Shown here: positions 34,413 through 46,492 of the stretch, piece after piece
How positions within the stretch are numbered: the first letter of the stretch is position 1
How the letters are laid out: each line of letters begins with the position of its first letter
NCBI GenBank assembly: GCA_030063045.1
Contig: JAQSEB010000115.1
Location: forward strand, 930,001-994,000
Length of the DNA: 64,000 nt
Source: Pratylenchus scribneri
Lineage: Eukaryota > Nematoda > Chromadorea > Rhabditida > Pratylenchidae
Direction of reading: 5' to 3'
The notes under the pieces: generated by a model
Told to the model about the DNA's origin: nothing
The model's input: only the letters and a program-made list of their open reading frames with translations
Database searches by the model: none
Position numbers and translations under genes: made by a program

Positions 34413-37400
34413 ATGGAAAATTCCATTTCTCATCATAAAACAATTTCCAATAATAACAACGATATTCGATCTCGTCAAGTACGTGCATTTTCAGAAAATG
34501 TCGAATTTGCGCAAGATGGAAGCAAAATTTATGATTATTGTCGGAAAAAATCATTTGACAACGTCGACAATGATTTAAATTTATTAATGCCTCTTTGTGT
34601 AAATGATCCTTGTTGTTCTTCAAATTCCTCTCCTAGATCTTTGTAAGTTTTTTAAATCCAAAATTTTTTAATCACAAAATTTCAAAAAATTCCAATTATT
34701 TCTTATTAACATTTTCCAAAAAAAAAATAGAAATATTAAAGAAAGGTAAAGGAATGCACATGAAATGGTGTGGGAATTGATAGTGACCACCCGATCAAAA
34801 GCAGATATAACTATCGCGTGTTTTAATACGTTAAACCAGAGATCATGATGTGAATTGATAGGAGAGAGAGAAGCCAGCAGCAGGGTTTAAATAACGGCTG
34901 AAAATGAAAGAAAGAATCAGCTCATCGAATCATTAGAAACCTATTAAAAAGGAGAAATTTGGAGAAATTAGACAAAATTTTGGTTCTTTTTTGCTGTAAA
35001 GTTATTCGGCCAGCAAATTTGCGCTCTCGGAATTCCCATCCATTCCATAACAACAAGTTGAGAAATTTTAACTAATTAAACCAATCATTATAAATCGCGC
35101 AACTTTAAATAAATTGCATAATTAGGTGCAATTCAACTAAAGCGAAAAACATCTTTTCGAATTTTCACCTCACTTTTATCCTCTTTCAATTCCAAAAAAT
35201 GTTTCTAATGATAGTTTTATTTTATTTATCCATTTTTCTTTATTCCAAAATTATATTTTGATATGATAATTGATAAGGAATGGAATGGCCATGACAAAAT
35301 GATTTAAACCTTGGTTTTTCCTGCAATAATGGGCCGATAAAAATCATTCCACCTGCACTTACATAATAATGCCTTCCTCCTTATTTATGAATTCAAAACC
35401 TTCCATTTTTTCGCCTATATATTAAAATCTAGAGCATAGCATAAATTCGGGGCTTTGAACTAAAAAGAATCCGCGCGAATATCCAAACTATGTATTCAAT
35501 GCCTCCTCCCTCCCTTCCTCTTATTCAATGCCAGCCGAAACAACTAAAATTGAAAAGACCCAAATAGAATAAGGTGCAAGTGTCCGATAGCACATGGATT
35601 TGACCTCAATGCATTTTTCTCAATCGATTATTTATTAGGAATAAAAATTATTTTTGTGCTCTGTATGTGACCATCATTTCCTGTTCAATTAGAATTAGAA
35701 CATAAAACATTTTCCCATTAAACTTATTTCCTTCTAAAGTACTAATTTAAACTTTAAACCACAACCAATCAGCCAATATCCCGTCCTTTTCTTGCTCACT
35801 TTCCCAGGCATATTTATTATCATAGAATCAATATCTTCAATCTACCTTCCTCCCCTCCTTCCTTTATTACCATTTATCACATCCAAGGTCCTTTATCCTT
35901 TCCTTACTGAATCCAACTTCATCAGAATTCCCACCGATTTTATTATTTTTTATTATTAAGTCTAATGATTTTTTACATATTTTATTCACGTGATTTAATA
36001 ATTTAAATTTAATATTTTCCAGAAATTTATCAAATCAAAACAGCAAAGGAGGAATGCCACCAATGACACTTCCTAGCATAAAAACTTTTATTGTTAATAA
36101 TTTGGGCGGAAATTCGGCACAAGTCAGCAGCAATGTGGTGATCAAATTTTATAAAAATCCAATCATAATTTATTTTATTTATAGATTGACCAGAAAAACC
36201 TCGTCTTTAAAGACATTGAAGATTTTGTGAGTCATTTTTGTGAGGATCGAAGTAAAGCCAGACATGTGAGGAAGGTAAAAATCATTTTTTATTAAATTTA
36301 AAAATTAAATCCTTTCATTTTAATTAGATTCTTGTCGCCACCAATGGAATTGCAGCAGTAAAATGTATTCTTTCCATGCGAAAACTTCTTATGCAACTTT
36401 TCCGAAATGACCGAATCATCAAATTCGTTTGTCTCACAACGGAACAGGAAATCCAATCAAAAGCTGGTAATTAAATCAATACAAGTGATTTTATAAATTA
36501 TAAAAAAATTTAAGAATATTTAAAAATGGCCGATTATTTGGTCTTCTCGCCCGCCGGGGCAAATACAAATAATTATGCAAATGTTGATGAAATTGTTGAG
36601 CATGCAACTCGAAATAATGTTGATGCCGTTTGGGCTGGATGGGGCCATGCAAGTGAAAATCCTCGACTTCCAGAAGAACTCGCCAATCGAAATATTGTGT
36701 TCATTGGGCCACCTAGTAAAGCAATGTTCGCTTTGGGCGATAAAATTGCCAGCACAATAATTGCCCAGGTAAATTTATTTTAATTTTTTTTTATAAATTC
36801 ACTGATTTTTTTAGACTGTTAAAATTCCAACAATCGAATGGTCCGGAACTGGACTCGTCGTTCCCCCTTCGCAATCGGGAAAAGAATCTGAATTTGAGAT
36901 CTCCAAAGAACTTTACCTGAAAGCATGCGTTTCATCGGCGAAAGAAGGCCTGGAATCAATGAAGGAGAAAAATATCACATATCCGGTCATGATTAAGGCA
37001 TCAGAGGGAGGAGGCGGCAAAGGAATCCGAAAATGCATGAATGATGAAGAATTTCGGCTGAATTTTCGCCGTGTGCAGGCTGAAGTACCCGGCAGTCCAA
37101 TTTTCATAATGAAGTGAGTTTTACTCTTAAATGTGATTTTATATTCCAAATATAGATGTATGATCAATGCCCGTCACATTGAAGTGCAATTGATTGGTGA
37201 CCATTATGGCAATGTCATCCCAATTTTCACCCGTGATTGCTCCATTCAAAGGCGATGCCAAAAAATCATTGAGGAGGCACCGGCGGGCATTGTTCCAACG
37301 CACATTCAAAAGCAAATGCAAATGGATGCCGTGAATTTGGCCAAAAAAGTTGGATATGTCAGTGCTGGGACAGTGGAATATATGTACTTGCCGGCCGAAC

Positions 37401-40400
37401 AAAAATATTATTTCCTCGAATTAAATCCTCGACTCCAAGTTGAACATCCGTGCACAGAAATGGTCGCAAATATCAACATTCCCGCAATCCAATTGCAAAT
37501 TGCCATGGGAATTCCACTTCATCGAATCACAGAAATTCGACTTTTTTATGGAATGGATCGATATGGGTAAAATAAAACATTTTTTGTTTATTTTGTTTAA
37601 ATTTTGTTTTAGGGAGACGTCATTGCCGGAGGAACAATGCAGAACGGATACGAATATTAGTGTAATCGCGGCCAGAATAACCAGTGAAGACCCGGCTGAA
37701 GGATTTCGACCGGCCAGCGGCGCAGTCGAAGTGCTCAATTTCCAATCGAATCAAAATGTTTGGGGCTATTTTTCGGTGTCCAGTACAGGAAAAGTGCACG
37801 AATTCGCCGATTCCCAATTTGGTCATCTTTTTGCCAAAGGAACAACCCGGTGAATTTCATATTTTAATTAAATTTTTAAATCAAAAATTTGAAGATATGA
37901 AGCAATTTCGGCACTTTTATGTGCCCTAAAAGAATTGGAATTGCGCGCCACATTCACATCACAAGTCAATTATTTGGTTGGATTATTGCATGACAAAGAA
38001 TTTGAGAACAATGATTTCCACACCGGATGGTTGGATGCAAGAATTGCTTCCAAAGTGCAGGCGGCTCCGGAATTGCCAGTTCAAATCACAGTGGCCATTG
38101 GGGCAACTTTAGGTTAATATTATATTAATTAAATTTAATTTAATTAATAATTTAGTTGGTCATGCGCGATTTTCGGAAGTGTTTTCAAAATTTCAAAGTG
38201 CATTGGAAAGAGGACAAATTTTGCCAAAATCCGGCCTTACCGAAACATGGGAATTGGAATTGGTCCATCACAATATCAAATACAGTGTGATGGTCAACCG
38301 TTTTGGACCAATCAACTATTTGGTGCGGTTAAATGACAGTTGGGTTTGTACGGTTGTTCGGGAATTGGGCAATGGAACAATGATTGTGACATATTCGGAC
38401 CAAGCTTACACTTGCCATTTGGAAGAAGAGGTTGAATAAAATATCCATCAAGATTAATCCAAAAATAAAATAGACGGAACGTTTCAAAGTGATCATCGGG
38501 AAGACGTTGACCATTTTTGAGAAGGAAAATGACCCGTCAATTTTGCGGTCAAAAAATGCTGGCCGTTTCCTTCAATACCTCAAAAAAGACGGAGAACATA
38601 TTTCAACGGGCGAAGTTTTTGCGGAAATGGAATCAATGAAAATGGTCATAAATTTGGAAGTTCCGAAGGCTGGAGGCCGGCTTGTTCAAGTTAGTTTAAT
38701 TCAAATAATTAAAAAATAATTTGTTAATTGAAGGTGGCACAACCAGGCCAAGTTCTTTTCCCTGGCACTTTGATTGCCCGCCTCGAAGACCAAGATGACG
38801 TTTCGGTGCCAAAACCAAAAAATTTCACCGAACGAATGGCCGGATGGGATACGGCAAGGGAAAAAGAGTTGCAGGATAGACTGAAGAATAGATTGGACAC
38901 TCATTTTGAGGATTTAATTCAGGTCAAAAAAGTGGAATAAAACAACAAAAATAAATTAAATATTTTAGTCATGCAAAAACATTTTGTCCGGCTATTCCAT
39001 GCCTGAACCCCAATTCCGGGAACAAATCAATCGCCTGATTGATGATCTTTTCACTGTGTTGAAAAACCCAAAACTGCCTTTTGCCCTTTTCAAAGTGATG
39101 CTCCATGCGGTGGAAAGCCGAATTTGCCGAATTGCCTCCTACGATAAAATCAAAAAATTGATCTCCGAAGACTCAAAGCCATTCCCTGCGATAGAATTGG
39201 CCGAAGAAATGGAAAGTTATTTGAGTACGTTGGACCCAACGGAATTGGGCATTGAAAAGCAATATTTTGAGTCATTGCTGAAAATTTGTGAAAGGTTTAA
39301 ATTTTAAAATAATTTAAAATTAAAAAATAAATTCAAGGTTCGAAGGCGGACTTCGAGGGCATATAATAATTATTGTGAATGAATTTTTGGAACAATTCCT
39401 GGACACCGAACATCATTTCCAAGATGTTTCCTATGATAAAGGTGTTTCTTCAATCAAATCGGGAATTACGGATGCACAAAAAGTCGTTCGAATGGTCTAT
39501 TCCCACACAAAAGTTCAGGTAAAAAATAATTTTTGAAATATCAAAAATTAAATTTTTTAGGATAAAAATGCATTTTTGAAAGCACTCCTTTCCCATGTTG
39601 ATTATGATTTAATTCCAAAATTGCGACTGACATTCAAACGAATAGCAAATATGTTTAATGAGGAGATTGAGCCATTGGCCATTTACATTCGTCAAACCCT
39701 GAACAAAATCCATCAAAAATCATACAGCCAAATTTGTTCAAATGTAAGCCAAACAAAAATAAATTAAAATAAATTTTTTCAGATTAAACAAAATTCGGAA
39801 ACGAATTCAATAAATCAGCTGGTTTCGAATTATTCGGCCAAAGGAGGTGACAATCTTTTGCGTCAATTGGTCGGCGACAATTCCAATGCAGCCGAAAATA
39901 TTGTTCTCCTCCATGAATTCTTCTTCACTGAAAATGCCGAAACAAATAAATGCGCAATTCGACTTTTTATTTCAAAAATATTCCAAATTTCTGAGGAGGA
40001 AATTGATTTGCTGAATGAAAGTACCAAAGATGTAATGTTCTTCCGATTCGAGTTAAAATCATCGTCGCCATTTTTCAATTGCAAAATTCAACACAAATCT
40101 GCTGGAAATAATAATGGAATTGGTTTGTCCAATAATTTAAAATATTAATTTAATTTATTTTCAATTTTTAGCTGCCAAAAAACCATTTTATTATTATTTG
40201 ACGGTTGCCAAAGAATTGGACGGGAATAGCCGTATTTTTGATGTACTCAAAGAAAATGCAAAGAAGAATTCAACGGCGGACAATACATTTTTATTTATTG
40301 CAAATCCAACAAAATTGAAGGAAATTGAAATGATCCAATTATCGATTAAATTGAAGGAGGAAATTGCCACAAAACTTGGAAATGCCAACGAAATTGAATT

Positions 40401-43400
40401 GATGTTCTCCAAACCTTCTCAAGCGCCATTTTACACAACAATTTTGGACTTTTCAACCAAAGAAAAATTGGAATTGTATCGATTGCCAAGCGGTGCCGAA
40501 AATTTGACAAAACCAGATTCACCGTATTTAATATTCCGAACGAATGAACATAATTTATCGAGGATTTTTGTGCGCTCTTTATTGAGGAATGTTTCATCGG
40601 TGCTGGCCGTTCCGGACAGATTTTCAACAATAAAGTATTATTTTTTATATTTAAATTAAAAATATAATTAATGAATTAATTTAGTAAATTTGAACTTCTC
40701 CAAAACAAAATTGTGGACATTTTGGACGGAGCATGTGGCGAAATTCGCGTCTGTTCGGCGGCGGATAAAACCAAAAGCACTTATGATTGTAATCATGTCT
40801 TTATCCGGCTGGATTATGACCCAAAAGTGACGACGGATGGCTGGTCGAATGCAATTGAGGGAGCAATAAAACAATGCGAGAAATATCTTATCAAACATCG
40901 AGTCACGGAAGTGGAAGTCAGTTTTGAACAATTAATTCACCTGGAACCCGGACAAAATGGACGAACACAATTTGAGACAATTCGACTGGTTTATATGAAC
41001 GAAACTGGGGCAATCCCGGAAATTTGCATTTATAGAGTGAGTCAAAAATATATTTATTAATCAAATTTATTTTGGTTTTTAGGTTGTTGATGGAAAATTA
41101 ATCCCCGAAGGCAGTGGGGGCCATGCTCGATTGGCCGGCAAAAGTTCGGCCACTCCCCACCACACAATCCAACAAGTCAATGTACAAATGAAACGGTACC
41201 AGGCGAACAAATTGGGCACAACCTACGTTTATGATATTCCAATAATGTTTGGCAAGGCTGCATTTGATGAATGGATTAATTTTAAATGTTCCGATCCAAA
41301 TTCATATCGAGAGTAAGAAATTCACAAAATTAATATTAATTTAATCAAATATTTCAGTTCATTTGATTTATTACCGCAAGAACAGCAACATGCGGTCAAA
41401 AATTCGGATGTACGAAAATTGGCAAAAGCCTGTGAAATTATTTTGACCGAAGAAGAAGGGGAAATCAGCATTATTCGGGATGAGGTGGAATTGAACCGAA
41501 GGATGTCATCCGGATGCAACGATCGGGGAATGATCGCATGGGAAATGCAAATTTGGACGCCGGATTGCCCACATGGAAGATATATTGTCCTAATTTCCAA
41601 TGATATCACCTACCAAATGGGCTCATTTTCAATGCGAGAACATCGACTCTACCAAAAAGCCAGCGAATATAGCCGAAAAATGCGAATGCCCCGAATTTAT
41701 GTTGCCGCCAATTCCGGTGCCCGAATTGGATTTGCGGCAGACATCAAAAGACATTTGGCCATAGTTTGGAATGATGATGACCGACCGGAAGAGGGATTCA
41801 AATATTTGGCATTGGATTCGAAAGCAGAAAATGATGAGAACATTATATCACAAGTATTTTAATAAAATATATTTATATAAATTAATTTAAATTAACTATT
41901 TAAGGTGGAATCGAATATGGTGAATGGACATCGACGAATTGAAGCAGTAATTGGCAAAGAAAATGATATTGGTGTGGAGAATTTGGTCGGCTCCGGTCTG
42001 ATTGCATCCGAAACAAGTGCAGCCTACCGTGAAGTGCCAATTTATTGTTTGGTTTGTTCATTGTTTTAAAAAAAGATTTGAAAAGGCGAAAAGATTATCA
42101 TTGTTTTTATAACTGTTTAATGGTTAGACCCTCAAACTCAACCATATATATTCGATCAATAAATCTCTTCGAGCCACATCGTTTGCTAATGATTTGGCTT
42201 AGGTTTAACCAATTTTAAATTAGTTTTAAACCAAAAGTCAATACTGGCTTAAACGGTTTAACGCTCTTTAATTTTTTATCACACAATTACAATATATTAT
42301 ATACCTATAGACCCTAATCTTTTCGCCATTTTTTATTGCAATTTTTTCATAAAATTTAATAATATCTGTTTTAAATAACATTTTAAAAATTTTTCAGGTC
42401 ACCGGTCGCGCCGTTGGCATTGGTGCATATGTTGCCCGACTTTCCCATCGAATTTGCCAAGTCGAAAGTTCGCACATCATTTTGACCGGCGCAGCGGCAA
42501 TAAATTCCGTTTTGGGCAGAGAAGTTTACACTTCAAACAATCAATTGGGTGGTCCACAGGTTAATCCAATACGAAAAATATAATAAATATTAATTCATAT
42601 TTTTAGGTCATGTTTTACAACGGTGTTTCGCATACGGTTGCCCAAAACGATTTGGACGGAGTGAAGAAAATTTTACGCTGGATCACCTATTTACCGCCAA
42701 CCGTTCCGGCCGAAAAATTGACGGGAATGACAATTGCGGCGCCAACAATGTTCAAAGATGACAAAGCCCGTTTGGTCCACACTCAACCAACAAAAAGTGC
42801 ACATGACCCGCGGCTGATTTTGGATCCACCCGAAGGAGGCGGCCTATTCGACCGGGGGACATTCGATGAAATTATGAGTGGATGGGCCAAAACAATAATC
42901 ACTGGGAGGGCACGGCTGAGGGGCCTTCCGGTGGGTGTAATCGCCGTTGAGACGCGGACAGTGGAATGCGAAATACCGGCGGATCCGGCCACACAAGATT
43001 CACAAACAAAATGCGTTCTTCAAGCTGGCCAAGTTTGGTATCCGGATTCCGCATTCAAAGTAACATTCTAAATTTAAAAATTAATAATAAATTAATTTAA
43101 ATAGACGGCAGAGGCAATTAATGATTTCAATCGAGAGGGATTGCCACTCATCTTTTTGGCAAATATTCGTGGATTCAGTGGTGGCCAAAAAGGTTTCTTT
43201 TTAAACCATTTGAAATTTAAAATTAATATTTTTTAAGATATGTTCGAAATGGTCCTCAAATTTGGCGCTTGGATTGTGGATGCCCTCCAAACTTACACCC
43301 AACCTGTTGTGGTCTATTTGCCACCATTCGGTGAACTTCGCGGCGGTGCTTGGGCCGTTTTGGACACTAAAATCAATCCAACCTGTATCACAATGCTGGC

Positions 43401-44618
43401 CGATGCCGACAGTCGCGGTGGCATTTTGGAAGCCAGTGGAGCGGTGGAAATTAAATTCCGGGAAAGGGATTTGGCCGCATTGTTGGACAAATGCGATCCA
43501 AGGACCAGCCAATTGAAGAAGGACATTTTGAGCACAAAAGATGCCGCCCACCGAGGAGAATTACAACAAGAATTTGATCGGAGAACCGAGAAATTGTTGC
43601 CAATTTGCCGGGCTGCCGCCGTCAAATTTGCCGATTTACATGACACAACGGCGAGAATGTTGGCCAAAGGAGCAATTCATGTGAGTTTTTTGTATATTAA
43701 TAAAAAAAGTTTATTAAAAAAATGGTAAATCTGAGGTTTTTCTTTACTTTATTAAAAAAATGGTAAATCTGAGGTTTTTCTTTACTTTTTTTCATCTGTC
43801 ATTGATTAATTCAATTTTTTTGATTTAACTAAAAGGTTTATTTTTAGGCTGAAGAGGTACTAAAAAATTAAAATTTACTTTCCGGAAAATTATATGGAAA
43901 TATGTGTTTTCCTCATGCCTCCTTCTTTATGACTGACTATAGGTACGCTTGAGGAAAGAACCAGTAAGAACCTTTAGCGCATTGGTATATCGCTTGTTAA
44001 CCATGGAGAAATGACAGAAGAGGTCTCGAGTTCGAATCCTCTGGTGATTAGTGATTTTTTATGTTGTTTTCATCTTTTGTTTTTGCCATTTTTTTCCCTT
44101 ATTCTGGGTTTAAAAATCAAAATAAGGTTATCAAATGACTCCTTAGTTTTCAAAATAGGGTTTAGGGTGGAAAAATCATTATTATTGATATTATTAAAAT
44201 AATATTTATATTTTAGGATGAAGTGGCATGGCAAAATGCACGAAATTATATCTACGATTTGATCTGCGTCCAAACAATTCGAATGCAAATGGCAAGGCAA
44301 TATTTGGCGGCTTCCGGCCATCATTGTCCAGAGAAAGCCACAATCGATGATTTAACAACCGGATGTACTTGGGTTGATCGACATTTGGCCGAGGTGAAAG
44401 TGCCAATTCGCCGGGATGTTGATTCCAAACATCGGCCATCAATGGACTTTTCCAAGAGGACTCGATATGCCTACGCTCCTGAGAATATTCATGAATATGC
44501 AAATGGATACAAATTCAGAGAAGTACTTGCTCAAACACGGCGCACTTCATTGCTTCAACAATTTCAATCACTTGGAAAGGAACAAAGAGAACAATTGATT
44601 ACACTTTTGAGCCAATAG
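34413..44618 (+). CDS. pod-2: Acetyl-CoA carboxylase, cytosolic multidomain
   Basis: Twenty-six exons, all GT-AG and all phases closing, give 2311 residues, close to animal ACC length. Exons start 34413, 36023, 36185, 36328, 36515, 36815, 37156, 37613, 37895, 38156, 38474, 38734, 38969, 39338, 39561, 39783, 40172, 40685, 41083, 41358, 41905, 42398, 42607, 43105, 43238, 44217. The biotin carboxylase part has [25 protein letters not shown] (ATP grasp, about 335-347) and [11 protein letters not shown]. The biotinyl motif is EMESMKM (about 805; Ser where vertebrates have Val). The carboxyltransferase part has [37 protein letters not shown] and [14 protein letters not shown]. It makes malonyl-CoA. 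A 1.4 kb first intron separates a short N-terminal exon with [12 protein letters not shown], which could be a regulatory phosphosite. Introns at 42052-42397 and 43681-44216 carry mobile elements. Confidence 0.98.
42085..42327. mobile_element. MITE-like repeat M2, copy 2 (in ACC intron)
   Basis: 243 bases bounded by perfect 13-base inverted ends GGCGAAAAGATTA and TAATCTTTTCGCC. The interior shares TTAGACCCTCAAACTC, CGATCAATAAATC and GGTTTAACCAATT with the other copies. Confidence 0.75.
43713..43789 (+). repeat. Two-copy direct repeat in last ACC intron
   Basis: A unit of about 39 bases (TTATTAAAAAAATGGTAAAT then CTGAGGTTTTTCTTTAC) is present twice in a row. Confidence 0.9.
43880..44060 (+). 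mobile_element. tRNA-derived SINE-like element, copy 1
   Basis: A-box-like TAGCGCATTGGTAT (43975-43988), CTTGTTAACC resembling a tRNA-Asn anticodon arm, and B-box GTTCGAATCC (44030-44039), then a T-rich tail. The acceptor stem and T stem do not pair properly (extra TCTCGAG), so it is not an intact tRNA. Its upstream TGTGTTTTCCT...GACTATAG head is shared with the copy at 45.2 kb. Confidence 0.6.
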
Positions 44619-45124
44619 AAGAATTGATGACAGATCATTTTGACCTAAAATATTCCACCCTTTCAATTTTTAATTCTCCCCACCCTCCAAATTTTATATC
44701 CTCATTTATATTGTTTTATTATTTTCACTTCATTCCAAATTGTGACCCACTTCAAATTCAAAATGCTCGGATCCTAACTGATTGATTATTTTAGATTTCT
44801 ATTTTTATTAAAATTTAATAAAACAGCAATATTTCATAAAAATCCCCGGTCCTTCATTATTATTTAGATTATTCCATCCAAAAACATTCCTTCATTCTGG
44901 CACTTCATTTTAAATTTCTGACCAAAACTTGCCTTCATCAAAATGTACCTTATATTTTACACAATTTGAGCAGACCATTCCTTTTTTACAAAAAATCATC
45001 AAACAAATTTATTGTGCCATATCAAATAGTCAAATTTGCTAAATTAATTAAAATAAATCTGCAATTTGTGATTATTTTGATTTGTAATACATTAATAGAG
45101 TTAAATAAATAAATATTATTAAAA
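44619..45124. other. Intergenic downstream of ACC
   Basis: AATAAA around 44817 fits the ACC polyadenylation signal. Nothing else recognised. Confidence 0.45.
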
Positions 45125-45305
45125 TTTGTGTTTTCCTTTATGTTCTCTTATGTGAATGACCGACCATAGAGCAGCTGCTGGAGGGGAAGGGGCTATTTAT
45201 AACACTTTTTAGTATGTCGCTCGATTTACTGTAAGGGAAAATGGAAGAAGAGAGCTCGTTTCGATTCCCATTGACGAATATGATTTTTTGTTTTTTTTTT
45301 TGTGT
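45125..45305 (+). mobile_element. tRNA-derived SINE-like element, copy 2
   Basis: Same order as copy 1: TGTGTTTTCCTTTATG, GACCGACCATAG, a diverged A-box (TTTTTAGTATGTCGCTCG), B-box-like GTTTCGATTCCC and a T-rich tail (GATTTTTTGTTTTTTTTT). Confidence 0.55.
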
Positions 45306-45384
45306 GTTTTCGGGGGGTGGGGGTATTTTTTTATTACCACAAAAAAGTTATCAAAAGATGCATTAGCGCCTTAGTTCCGGAAAA

Positions 45385-46010
45385 TAATACAGTATTTGCA
45401 CTCTTTCCGGAAAATAATATTTGCACTTTTTCCGGAAAATAATATTTGCACTCTTTCCGGAAAATAATATTTGCACTTGTTCCGGAAAATAATATTTGCA
45501 CTTCTTCCGGTTGTTCCGGAAAATTAATTTGCACTTCTTCCGGTTGGTCCGGAAAAATAATTTGCACTTCTTCCGGTTGGTCCGGAAAATGAATTTGCAC
45601 TTCTTCCGGTTGGTCCGGAAAATGAATTTGCACTTCTTCCAGTTGTTCCGGAAAATTAATTTGCACTTCTTCCGGTTGTTCCGGAAAATGAATTTGCACT
45701 TCTTCCAGTTGTTCCGGAAAATTAATTTGCACTTCTTCCGGTTGTTCCGGAAAAATAATTTGCACTTCTTCCGGTTGGTCCGGAAAAATAATTTGCACTT
45801 CTTCCGGTTGGTCCGGAAAATGAATTTGCACTTCTTCCGGTTGTTCCGGAAAATGAATTTGCACTTCTTCCAGTTGTTCCGGAAAATTTATTTGCACTTC
45901 TTCCGGTTGTTCCGGAAAATGAATTTGCACTTCTTCCAATTGTTCCAGAAAATTAATTTGCACTTCTTCCTGTTGGTCCGGAATATTAATTTGCATTTCT
46001 TCTGGAAAAT
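45385..46010. repeat. 33-bp minisatellite with an open 11-residue repeat
   Basis: About 15 units of TTTGCACTTCTTCCGGTTGT + TCCGGAAAATGAA. Because 33 is a multiple of three, both strands stay open for hundreds of bases. Minus strand 45334-45996 reads repeats of VQI(H/N/I)FP(E/D)Q(P/L)EE; plus strand reads (L)FRKMNLHFFRL. Units alternate between types, e.g. HFPEQPEE and NFPEQLEE. No signal peptide in the VQIHFPEQPEE frame. Another minus frame (45888-46193) starts with a hydrophobic MVLIISLLSIMCFF segment and runs into a KKCKLIFRNNR repeat. Whether any frame is expressed cannot be told. Confidence 0.85.
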
Positions 46011-46492
46011 AATTTTACACTTTTCCAGAAAAACACATTTTGGCGAACATTTTCCGGAAAGGGTAAAACATTTTGGAGAACATTTTCCCGGAAAGAAACA
46101 CATGATAGAAAGCAAGGAAATAATGAGGACCATTGATATGTATGAGAATATGGAGAGGAGAAGCACATCCTTTTGGCTAAATCGACCACCCAATTAGCTA
46201 AAAACTTTGCATTTGGCCGCAGTTAATCGAATTCAGAATAACCCCTTTTCCTTCATTCCTTTCATACATTTCTTCCTCCTTTTCCCTAATTGCCTTTTTT
46301 CCGTTTTCATACAAAAAAAAAAGAAATTGACGATGAGCTTTACAATTGAGCTACGGAACAAGATGATGGACTCGGTGTTGTTTCTTGTTTCGATTTCTGT
46401 AGTATAACCGTTATTAGCGAAGCGTCTGGTTTATAGATTAAATAAATAAAAAAATAAAAAAATAAAAAAATTCAAAATGTAATTGTTTAACA

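Noticed and set aside
42610..43071. Stand-alone single-exon gene
   Set aside because: It is exon 23 of acetyl-CoA carboxylase (carboxyltransferase part).
43971..44052. Functional tRNA-Asn gene in the ACC intron
   Set aside because: A and B boxes are present but T stem and acceptor stem do not pair and a second diverged copy exists nearby, so it is SINE-like.
46300..46440. Third tRNA-like fragment (complement TAGCTCAATTGTAAAGCTC)
   Set aside because: Only an A-box-like block; no B box in the right place and no match to the two SINE copies.
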